From the NCBI GenBank assembly GCA_019925105.1, contig JAHGAU010000001.1, positions 2,914,001 to 2,978,000 of the forward strand: 64,000 nucleotides of DNA, written 5' to 3'. Every line of letters begins with the position of its first letter. Position 1 is the first letter of the stretch. Shown piece by piece: positions 39,003 to 48,300 of the stretch. The position numbers were made by a program, and so were the translations under genes. This stretch comes from Niebla homalea. Its lineage: Eukaryota > Ascomycota > Lecanoromycetes > Lecanorales > Ramalinaceae. Below the pieces are notes generated by a model. That model ran no database searches, was not told where the DNA came from, and was given only the letters and a program-made list of their open reading frames with translations.

Positions 39003-39246
39003 GGGAAAATGCAGGAGAGAGACAAAAAGAAAAAGGAATGAGCCTCTTCTAAGTTTTGAGAGACTGGTACGCTCCTAAGGGTATTTGTTAGAGTTGGACC
39101 GTCCCTTTTTATCCCATCGAGTGCAAGATACGTGTTCTGCACCACATCGTCCAATTGCTTGTTCACCCTCCCTTCCCTTACGCCCGGCCTCCCCCACAAA
39201 CCCCCATCTCTCCCTCTTCCCCCCATCCCCCCTTTCAGCTCGTCGC

Positions 39247-40311
39247 CTACACCCCTTCGCCCGTTCCTCCCTTCCCGCCATCACTCCCCCGAGGATTCTC
39301 CCTCCCCAGTGTTATGGCCGCGAATGTTGACCCACCGCGAAGCTTAAAGGTCGCGTGGAAGCCTTCCCACCGCTTGAGCTCGGTCGGGTCCTTGAGCACC
39401 ATCAAGACGGCTTGGGCCAGCTGCGACCACTTGGCGCGGGGATCCAGCAAGCGGAGGCGGAGGAAGTGGTGCTCGCTGTACGAGGTGCGGCGGACGAACC
39501 ACTCGAACCCCTTGTGGAATTTGGAGGCGGCGACGGGTTCGTCCGGGGGGTATTGGAAGAGGACGGTGCGGAGCATGCGCGCGGGGAGTTCCAGGACAGA
39601 TTTGGGCGCGATGGAGATGCCCAGGAAGCTGAAGTTGATGACGATTCTGGAGTCGGTCCGGGGGGCCGCAAGGGTGGTGAGGATGCCGTCGCTGCCGGGG
39701 GCCAAGGGGCGGACGTCTTGGCGCTTGGTGACCGCGACGGCCCCGTCAGGGATGCTGCTGCTGTTCTGCATGGCAAGACCACCGGTACTGCTACCACTGA
39801 TGTCATCGCCCGCTGTCAATTGTTCGAAATTCCAGTCGAAAATCGTTCGGTGCTGTCCCGCTTTCTCCACGATCCAGTACTGGCGTACATTGAAGATGGT
39901 CGCGGACTCGGCAAAGCGTGACCAGAGATCGTCGATGATGTCGCCGCCGGTGTAGGCAAGCAACTGCGTGTCGAACGCCAAGGGGCTATTGGGCGCTGGG
40001 GTGACACGCACGGCCAAGGGCCAAACATTGTCATCTATTTGCTGACCGACTAATGGCTGGGGGGGAGTAACGATCCAGCTGAGGGACATGAGGTAGAGAC
40101 AGGTGTGCATGACCTTGCCAGCTTCGATTGGGGTGCTCTGGAAGGAGCGAATTGTAAGTTGTGTGTCGGGATGTCCTTCTGGGGGTAGGGGAGCACCGAG
40201 GGATGATGATCCGTTGGCAGAGGGTGCGGTGATTGAAGCCGGAGCTGCCCGAGCATGGAGGGATTGGTTAAGCGCAGCGAGTGCGAGCCAAAAGCTGAGC
40301 CGACACTGCAT
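39247..40311 (-). CDS. Putative secreted protein of unknown family
   Basis: A single exon of 354 residues with a strong bias to C/G in third positions. The frame extends upstream of 40,311, but the first ATG is there and begins a clear signal peptide (MQCRLSFWLALAALNQSLHA), with likely cleavage after the Ala-Arg-Ala near residue 22; this decided the start. The mature part is Ser/Pro-rich at first, then has alternating hydrophobic and charged segments, several N-glycosylation sequons (NGS, NSS, NFS) and few cysteines. No catalytic motif or family was recognised. The tail is Gly-rich. Its position between the pyrimidine tract and membrane-protein genes gives no functional clue. It may be a lineage-specific secreted protein; function unknown. 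Confidence 0.7.
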   Translation of the reverse strand: MQCRLSFWLALAALNQSLHARAAPASITAPSANGSSSLGAPLPPEGHPDTQLTIRSFQSTPIEAGKVMHTCLYLMSLSWIVTPPQPLVGQQIDDNVWPLAVRVTPAPNSPLAFDTQLLAYTGGDIIDDLWSRFAESATIFNVRQYWIVEKAGQHRTIFDWNFEQLTAGDDISGSSTGGLAMQNSSSIPDGAVAVTKRQDVRPLAPGSDGILTTLAAPRTDSRIVINFSFLGISIAPKSVLELPARMLRTVLFQYPPDEPVAASKFHKGFEWFVRRTSYSEHHFLRLRLLDPRAKWSQLAQAVLMVLKDPTELKRWEGFHATFKLRGGSTFAAITLGRENPRGSDGGKGGTGEGV

Positions 40312-41359
40312 ATCGGCAAAAAGATTGTTGGTGCGAGTGCGAGCTGAGCTCGAGGACGCTTCCTGAGTTGGAAGAGATCCGCTCTTGAGCTCCGTAGAGG
40401 TCAAGCCTGTATCGTCTTGCTAGGGATACTGCAGCAACATCAGAAAGTTGAGAAGTCTTTTTCGCCTCTATTGGGGAAGACCTCTACACAATATATACAA
40501 ATCGTTTGAGACAACCAGCTTGGTTTGTTGAGGCGACAAACAAGCGATATGCGCCACATGATGGCTCTCACCCTGCGAAGACAGGGATGGGACAGCGCCC
40601 CGATGTTCAAGATGTATGAGCCCTGAAGCAGAAGAACTCTCCACTCGAAGACATGGAGGAAAGGTCACGCTGAAGACCGCAAGCTCCGACCTTTTCAAAC
40701 CAATATTCTGTTATTCATGAGTATCGCCACAAAAGGTGTAGGGAAGGGAAATCGAGGCTGCCGGGGGTGCTATCAAAAGTTCGAAGACCTAGTGGACTCA
40801 ACTATAAGGGAAGGTCGTCATTCTTGGCTGATGGTTCTAGTGCTGCGCTTGCTCAGACTAGAGTCTATCAGCCGTCAGTGCAGATATGGCGAATCCAAAA
40901 ACAGGCGCAAAGTGTTCAAGAGCTCCTTCAGCATGCTGATGCGCTGTTCTGTGGATTCTCATGGTGTATCCACGACTAAGCTCGGAGGAATTAGGTATAG
41001 ATTTTGGCCAACGACGCCATCCCTTGAAGGTCTTCCCGGTGGGTATAAAAAGCTCATCCCATGCACATCTCTGCTTGGAACAAGTTTAATGTACTACGCT
41101 TTGCTTAGGTTAGATCAGAGCCAAAAGTTTCTTCGGCAGGTGGCATCAGCATCGCCAAGTTGCACAACCTCTGATCTAAGGCGTCGGTTTGCTACCTGCT
41201 TGCTATGCCCTATCACGAGCTAACATACGCTGGGGGAGGTCCACTCATAGCACTGCTTGGCCCTACGCCATAATCATCTGTGAGGCCACTTCCCCTTTCT
41301 GGATCCGATGCGTTGTGCGGGTCTGGACCTTATTTCGTTAGCTGTCAATCGCGTTTATA
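40312..41359. other. Intergenic between the secreted protein and the DUF7702-like gene
   Basis: This holds the promoter of the minus-strand secreted-protein gene and the 3' flank of the membrane-protein gene. A plus-strand frame at 40,717-41,223 (168 codons) shows no motif or coding-like residue pattern and was not accepted. Confidence 0.5.
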
Positions 41360-42612
41360 TTATGGACGACATGAAGTCTCACCGCTCTTTGCCGCTTGGT
41401 CATGGTTGAAGGGTCCTGGATGTGCCGCCGTTGGTGCTTGCACCGTCTCTGGACCATTGACAGCAATACCAGCACTCTGGGGTTGAGCGGGATAGAATCG
41501 AGGATACGTTGTGTCATTGTAGGAGTGTGAGGTTCTGTAGATTGCGAAGAGGTAGATGAGCAGGACAACCATCTCGCAAATTGCGCCACCGAGGAGCATG
41601 AGGAACTTTGCTCCAGGATGAACCACCCTCGTGGTGTCGAGATCATTTGTTCTTTCCCGCAATGCTGTGAAAGAACACCATGTGAGAGTCTACATGAGAA
41701 TGGAGCTCTGCAGGAATGCCTACCGAAGCCCGCCAAGACGTCTCGTATGGTAAGAAAGAGTAAGCATAGTGTCGCGGCCTTGAGAAGCTAGAGGGGCACA
41801 TCGATATCAGCATAGGTATGAACTTGAGATCCTCGTACGTGTTCCTGACGGAAAGATGGATCATGTACTGACCACAATGGCATTGCCGGATAATTGAGTC
41901 CTCTGGAATGTAAAGTATACAACTAAGAACAAGACGATGAGAGCGTTGGATACTTGAAGTGCAATGATTGCATAGATCACATTCCAGAAGCGATAATCCC
42001 CAGTCTGTAGGCTGGCTACTACCCCGATGAGCGCGACGATGACGAGGCAGGTGAGACGGGACAGCAAAGAAGCGCATCTGACAACAGTGTGCCAGGCCTG
42101 CTCGTTCTTACGGCTGAAAGTATCTCTCAGTTTCGATATTTCTTTTGGGGGGTGCTACTCACAGCCTGGTGAAGATCTCGACCACTGCGGTTGTAAGTGC
42201 CACGTATCCTATTGTATTCAGAGCGTTTGCGACGCGCCAGGTTATAGTGGCAGGGCGGCCGTCTATGATGTGTGGAGATGAGCAACAATAATATTCCCAG
42301 CACAATGATTAGGAAGGTTGAGCCTACTCTCCCCTCCATATTTGCCCGCCAGCGACCACATGATAATCAGGCAAGTCCCTGTGCCAATCCGGGCTATAGA
42401 AAGCTCAGCATGATCTCTTTGCCGCTTCAGAATCATGATATGGTTTGATGGAGGAGCTCACCGAGGGTAAACATGATCAGAAATGACATCCCCACGGTCA
42501 TTCCTGATTGATCGCCATGATCCGTGGATATCGCTGAGGTAGATGTCATGATTGCTGCAAGAATAAAGAGCACCAGGATGCCAACACCAGCGATCAATAT
42601 TGCAGTGAGCAT
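41360..42612 (-). CDS. Seven-helix integral membrane protein, DUF7702-like
   Basis: Six exons on the minus strand (42612-42462, 42393-42328, 42262-42163, 42077-41873, 41787-41724 and 41664-41360) join in frame to 296 residues. The introns are 59-85 bp and all GT...AG (GTGAGC, GTAGGC, GTGAGT, GTCAGT, GTAGGC). Every junction keeps phase, which supports the model. Seven hydrophobic segments lie at about 2-22, 38-65, 84-104, 115-130, 137-162, 175-195 and 214-238, with a polar, Pro-rich cytoplasmic tail. The layout, with a conserved Arg after helix 2 (TLARIG), the LNTIGYVALTT helix 3 and a Glu inside helix 7 (ICEMVVLLIYL), matches the fungal DUF7702 family. That family has no established function and some members resemble Pth11-type receptors. 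The start is the first in-frame ATG, just before helix 1. Confidence 0.82.
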
Positions 42613-43085
42613 TTGGGATCGTTGAGCAGTATTGGGCACTCAGGCATCAGTTCGAAAGAGGCTTTTCCCTTTTGAAAAAGAATGTGGAAGGGAGGGAATT
42701 CCTGGATAAGAATACAGTGCCGCGTAACAATAGTTATAATCGGTCTGCACTGTTGGAGTGGAGAAGAGATGAAGGAGAGCAAGAGTTTCCAACTGAATGG
42801 CTCAGGCTGGAAATTCTTACCCCCAGAATAGGCAGTTGCAAACAGAATCTCCCCAGAGCAGCCGAGCCATCCAGCTCGGCGTTAAGCTGGACGGGAAGGA
42901 GCACTTATCCCAGATTGCAGACGATAGTTGGGCAATCGTAGAGGTGTCCTGTAGCGCGAAAAATGTATTCGCCCTGGAAGGGTGTGAAGGCAACGAAATT
43001 TTCATATTTTCCGACCAGACCTGGGTATCGCTGACATTGCATCAAAAATATCCTGCCATCGCCCAAACCACTGTGTTAATCGGCA
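42613..43085. other. Spacer between two membrane-protein genes
   Basis: 473 bp; promoter of the DUF7702-like gene and 3' flank of the next gene. No coding segment recognised. Confidence 0.5.
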
Positions 43086-44282
43086 TCAAGCTCCCACAAT
43101 ATTATGTGGTTCTCTTGGATTCCTGCTGCTCTGACGACTGTAGTCATGCTGTGAGCCTCTTTTGGGAGTACCGTTGCCACTCCTAACCCCAGTTGTCCTT
43201 GAGCTTTTCACACTCTTCATGCTTCTGACGGCGCTCATCTCGTACATTTCACCGTCTCGTGGCACTTCCCTCTCATCGAGACCCAACTCCGGCACCTCTT
43301 GCGATCTCAGACCGTCGTAATATTTCCCTTGTAGTCTCCTGCCCCAGACTGGGGTCTTCTGACCTTCCAATTCTGCCTGTCTCTGTATTGGCATGCCTCC
43401 TACTTCGGCTGGGGGCCTCCCAGTGCCTTCCATCTCACCAAGTTTGTAGATTGGGGGTACGTCTTCGGTACTGGGGATAGAATGGTGGATGGAGTTGGTT
43501 GGGCTGTGAGCCCGTCGTGCCTGAAGCAAGGTGGAATCAAGGCCAGCCTCGGCATAGGGACCGTTGAAATATCGATCGCGGTCTGCAGCGACATCGGATA
43601 GTTTGAGGTTCCCTCGTCGGGCGACGCGGTGGCGATGGTGGATCACAGAGCCATAGATCAGGGTTCCAATGAATAGAGCACTGCCATGATGTACGCGTCA
43701 GCCGTTTGCTCCCCAGCAAGCCTGATAGAGTAATGAAGCAGAATCGAGAAAGTGCAGAGGATGGAATGCGATGTGATCTTACAATACTATCATCGTAAGT
43801 ATTAGGCCAAGGCTTGTAGATCTACTGATGCCAGAACCACCGTATTGTCTAATTGTCTCGAAGCCCACAATGTCAATGATGGCGAGGATGAGCCATAAGC
43901 CGGTTTTGACACATTGAAAAACCAGGTAAGTGAGTGTTTGAAGATTCCCTTTTGCGAACAGAACGATTTCCGTTATGAGGAGGGCAATGTCGGTGAGAGA
44001 GATAATGGTGAGGAGAAGAAGACCGCTAGAGGTGAAGCGTTAGAATAGGGAGCAATTCAATGAATCAGAATGATGCTCAAAGAGACATAAGACCAACATG
44101 GTGAGGCTGCCGAAGATCAATGCTGCGATAGAAAGCCCGCAGACAGTGGCAGTGGAAAGTATCTGTAAGACCCAGAAGGGGATTAAAACGCCCTTGTGCC
44201 ATCGCGAGGGTCTTGTTGGCTTTCTGGGTAATTTCTTGTTCACTGATGCCACTGATGCGTGTTTTTGCGTATCCTTTACCAT
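43086..44282 (-). CDS. Four-helix membrane protein with a long cytoplasmic tail
   Basis: Three exons (44282-44098, 44025-43783 and 43680-43086) join to 340 residues. Intron 1 is 72 bp (GTTGGT donor, CTAAC branch, CTAG end). Intron 2 is 102 bp (GTAAGA donor, CTGAC branch, CAG end). A basic N-terminus (about 30 residues) precedes four hydrophobic helices near 31-57, 62-85, 92-115 and 133-155. The remaining 185 residues are hydrophilic, rich in Arg, Ser and Glu, with a Ser/Lys-rich stretch (SAVRSMKSVKSSRTTGVRSG) that could be phosphorylated. The shape resembles fungal MARVEL-like or tetraspan proteins, but no family-specific motif was recognised. It lies in tandem behind the DUF7702-like gene on the same strand. 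Confidence 0.78.
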
Positions 44283-45977
44283 GGTTTGGGTCTACCTATG
44301 CAGTGCTTCACACAGCGCCAACAATGATCCCAGATGTGGCAGGCTCTCGAGCCGGTGATATGACTGTAAGAGTATTGAAAGCCTGGAGAGCTCTTTCAGA
44401 AGTTCTTGCGTCTTCAAAATGCGTGCGTCTGAACTTCGATGGCTCTGCAACGTTCACCAGCAAGCATATGTATCAGGCCGACTCAAAGTAGAACAATCTT
44501 CCCAGACTCTCCAACGATGGACGCGATGTGAGAGCCAAAATATGAAGGAGGTTGGAAGTCATTGAGAAGCACAGTCCAAGAGACGCATGCAACAAGCAAG
44601 CACGGGACGAACGCATCACAGCCCATGCCTTACGGCAAGCGACTGGCCAGTGGCTGGGCTATCAGAACCACTACTGGTGCGGTCCATTAATAGCGTACAT
44701 GTTACATCCTTCGTTGAATGATACGACATCATCGATGAGGGTTGGAGTGCAAGGTCAAGATAGCTGAGCCACGATCGCGTGCTGATTCGATGAATGCCAA
44801 ACAAGTGGGACTCGTATTGGATAACCAAAGGTCAAAATGTCTCAGTCCACAACTGGGAGGAATCAGCCTTGCCATATTGGCGAGATTGAGGGATAGCAGA
44901 CGGAGCTGAAGGATTCGTTTGACCATTTTCAGTGTTCCCTATTTTAGTGGAGAGAATGATGCTTGGCTGCAAAATCGACAGCTCTCTTGGCAGCGTATAA
45001 CATGTTGTTGTATGTTGTAGGAGCCACTGATGGGCTTCACAATCGATCTTTCGCCGCTGCTTCTCCAACGATGAGTTACCTGATTCTCCGTGAATACTGG
45101 ATAGTATCACTTGAAACGTCTCATCATTCATCAAGCCGCTCAGCCTTTTGCAATTTAGGAATCCCGGCGCAGCACACGGCACGCTCCTTCGCGTAGCGGC
45201 GTAGTCGTCAAGCGTCGGCGTCAAAAGTTAATCTGGTCAGTATGGTGAAACATGCTTGAAGACTATTCCTCAATCGTAGAACCCATCCCTCCGCTGTCGA
45301 AAGTCGGACGAGGATCCATGGTCATTCGAGTGTAATGCCATCGAGACGTTCACGCGATACATAATTATGGACATTTTCTGCTCAAGACCTTGGAAGTTGT
45401 TGAAATTGTGAATTGGTGGTCCTTGATTCTTGAGAGGTAAATAAAGAACAGGTGAGCCCAGATTCGTATTAGAAGGCTCACCATTGTTCTTCGTGCCGGC
45501 TTTGAGCTTAAGCGTCCACCGTCGAAACTGAAAACAGCACAACAGGTGACTCTCAGCTAGGCTCACTGCTGCTGTCGCTGTATATGCCTGTGATCTTTGC
45601 GCCATTCTTGACGATGGGTGTTCAAAATGGCAAGGGCCCTCGACCTCGCCAACTGGACTGATGATATTGCGATTCTTTTCTTGATGCGACGGATAAAGGT
45701 CTGAAAACTTGACAAGAGATTGTCCTCCATGATCCGTTCGGGCTCACTTGAGCTGTTTGTCCAGACCTCCCATGAGCAGTCCTCGTTGAGCATATTATAG
45801 CTCGCCCGTGTGAGCAACTGGCTCTCTTGTCAGCACCCGGCAAATGCATCGGATCAGCTAATGCACGACCTCATGCATCGTCATCGACACCCTCATCGAT
45901 CAAGACATTAGCTTACAAGACAGGAACAACGCTGCATCCAGCCTCCTCGTCCAAGATTAGAAAGAGGTATGGTATAT
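44283..45977. other. 1.7 kb without a recognisable gene
   Basis: Short frames occur on both strands, but none has a start context, splice pattern or residue composition that I could defend. The minus-strand frame at 44,832-45,224 is the longest and shows no motif. Confidence 0.45.
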
Positions 45978-46305
45978 TCAGCCTCGAGCGTCCCTATCCG
46001 CCCTTTCCTTCGCTCTGACCGCCTTCAGCACATCCGTCTGTTCCTTGAGCTGGAGGAGCTTGCCAGCCTGCTCTGCTTTGGGTGTTCCCTCAATGATCTT
46101 CCGGCGCTCGATCTTACGGCTTTGCGCGAATTCGACATCACGAGACCGGTCCATCTCCTGAATGAAAGCGGGATCGATGCGCCAGGCTTGCTGGCGCTGT
46201 TCGGTGGCCTGCTTCTGGCGCCGCTTGATTTGCACTATAGTGCTTTTGACGTAGATGTAGGTGCCGACGCCGAGGGCAGAATGTTGCGTATGCGACTTTT
46301 ATCAT
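45978..46305 (-). pseudogene. Small single-helix charged protein, apparent frameshift near the start
   Basis: The main frame ends with TGA at 45,978 and runs back through a hydrophobic LGVGTYIYVKSTIV segment into a highly charged C-terminal part (KRRQKQATEQRQQAWRIDP, then EMDRSRDVEFAQSRKIERRK) that should form a long helix. There is no ATG in that frame. One frame away, ATG at 46,305 opens with MIKVAYATF, which would join smoothly to the helix if a single base differed in the GCCCTCGG stretch near 46,276. The result would be about 108 residues: short N-terminus, one membrane helix, charged coiled tail. Such a shape is common among mitochondrial inner-membrane assembly factors, but no family was recognised. 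It is either a sequence error, a true frameshift, or a gene with an unseen first exon. Confidence 0.42.
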
Positions 46306-48300
46306 TGCTGATTGGGCTTGAATCAATGAGCAGGCCCAGAGTATAGATGTGATTTTAGGAATGGAGTTGCGGGAGAAACGATGTTTTGTAAATCAGTGTT
46401 GAGTACGATGGAAATCCTGGTCTCTGTAGGAGATTAAGAGTCAAAGGTGTGTGCGACGACGACATTGACTTCAAACCTCATGTCACACTGAGTTTGTAGA
46501 GACTCATTTGCAAAACGCCGACGCGTCATTTGCGAATTGTCAATCGTCATTCATGAATGAAATTTCTCATTCATGAAGCTATACACGATTTGCAAATAGG
46601 CCCCATGCATCGAATGCTACCTTTCCAGCGTTGGATTGGGTGATTCCTCAACTGTGATAGAACTGTGATAAAGTGGATCCATGGCCATGTTGGTTGCTTG
46701 CCTCCAGCATCAGTTGCATCATGCTCGTGACATGGCATTTGCTCGGTAACATTCATTACCCTTTCGACAGAACCATTCCTGTCGACTCGTCCTCCTGGCA
46801 TCAAATGCACGCTGCCGTCTCGGCAACTTTACACATTCTCTCCATTCATAGCTTAGAATAAACAATTCTCGGCGAGTCATCACCTCCCTCCACCCAACCA
46901 TCCCCCTTTCTAACAATTCCCTCCACATCTGGCATCGAATGCATGACCACTGCCTTCCACTGGCCGAGGCACGAAACCAGCCAACCCCCCCTCTCCCAAA
47001 AGAAGATCTCTCTCTCCCTTCAGCGTTGATTGCGGACCTTGCAGCAGGGCGTTTAAGCCACGTCGATCATGCCCGTGTTGAGCACACAATGCTATTCCAG
47101 CGTCGAATGCGGGGCCCATATGGTGCAGCATCTCGCGGGATACTGCATTAGACAGATGCGGGCGTTCAAGTACCATCTACTCCGCGGGGGTGAGCAGCAG
47201 GCCAGCGCGGCAGGGGGTGTCTTTCGTCCTTTTGCCATGGGGAAGATTAGCAGGATCCAACACTCACTGCCCGACCCTCGAGCTGATGCCGGCGTGTCGA
47301 GTCGTCTCTTGCTATTCTACACTACCTATCTACCATCCCCAATCCAATCCAATTCCCATCCCGCCCCGCGTTCGTTCACATAAAGCATCCCACAATCCAC
47401 AATCCGTCCCCCAGCCCAATCTTACCGCTCAATCGAGAGTACCAGTACCTTTCCCTCCCGCACTAACCCCAATCTGGACGGATCTGGCGACGGTGCTGCG
47501 CTGGCCCTGCATAATACATACACACACACACACACTTTTGCCCGCCCGCTCATTCTCAGTCAGTCGTTGGCCTTGCATAACACATATGTACACTAATATT
47601 CTTAGGTCGATCAGTCAGTCGTGTAGCTCCGATCCTTCCTCCTCCCACCCCCTGGCCCCCTCTCTTCTTCCAGCATCCGGCCCCCCCCGGTTGCAAGCCC
47701 CAGCCCCGCCTCCGCCCCAGGAGCTAACATAGGTAGCTACATAAAATCTCGAAGCGGGGGTTCTGGGCCTTGGGACTTGGCGACTTGGCGACCTGGCTCG
47801 ATTGGGGGAGTTGGATCTCAGAGAGGGCGCGCTCTCCAGCGTCGGATGCACGGTGCTGCAGAGCTCCATCGTGGCCTCGCTTGGGTAGTTTGAGGGCGTA
47901 GGGCCGCATTGGGGGACGGTCATGTGAGTGGGATGGTGCTTGATGCTTGTATGGTGTTTTTCTGTTTGGGTTAAGGAGGGGTTGTGGATTGTGGGCCGAT
48001 AGTCGAGCAGACCGATTTGAATGGACCGTTTCACGTGCAGAGGCATTTCATTTGGTTTGACCTACATGAGCTATAAACGATCTAACAAGGCGTCTAAGAC
48101 GCTGCATATTTACGCATTGGGTATTCCACTGTTGCGCCGGCGCTTTGAAATGAGGACAAAAGGGAATAAATGGCAGCGACGAATCGTTGTACGCCCCGGT
48201 CAGGCGATGTTCGCCCTGCGCGCTCACGCAATCCGCCTTGCTGTTGCATTAACATCGCTATGAGGGGCTCGTAAATGCCCTGTTCGTCAATGGTACCGCC
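46306..48300. other. 2 kb intergenic region with palindromes and simple repeats
   Basis: It contains a perfect CATTCATGAATG palindrome with a nearby second CATTCATGAA (46,549-46,577), a GCATCGAATGC-like word recurring between 46,605 and 47,112, a CA repeat (about 47,517-47,535) and C/T-rich stretches at 47,330-47,720. The plus-strand frame at 47,190-47,732 is Pro/Ser-rich through composition and is not accepted as a gene. Confidence 0.5.

Noticed and set aside
39355..39921. 188-codon plus-strand frame, Glu/Gly/Asp-rich
   Set aside because: Shadow of the secreted-protein gene, caused by its GC-rich third positions.
40717..41223. 168-codon plus-strand frame
   Set aside because: No motif, poor start context, and the residue composition is not protein-like; it lies between two minus-strand genes.
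45969..46346. 125-codon plus-strand frame, Leu-rich
   Set aside because: It is the complement of the charged minus-strand protein; the minus-strand reading has a clear helix plus charged tail.
47190..47732. 180-codon plus-strand Pro/Ser-rich frame
   Set aside because: Open by composition in a C-rich promoter-like region that includes a CA microsatellite; no conserved features.
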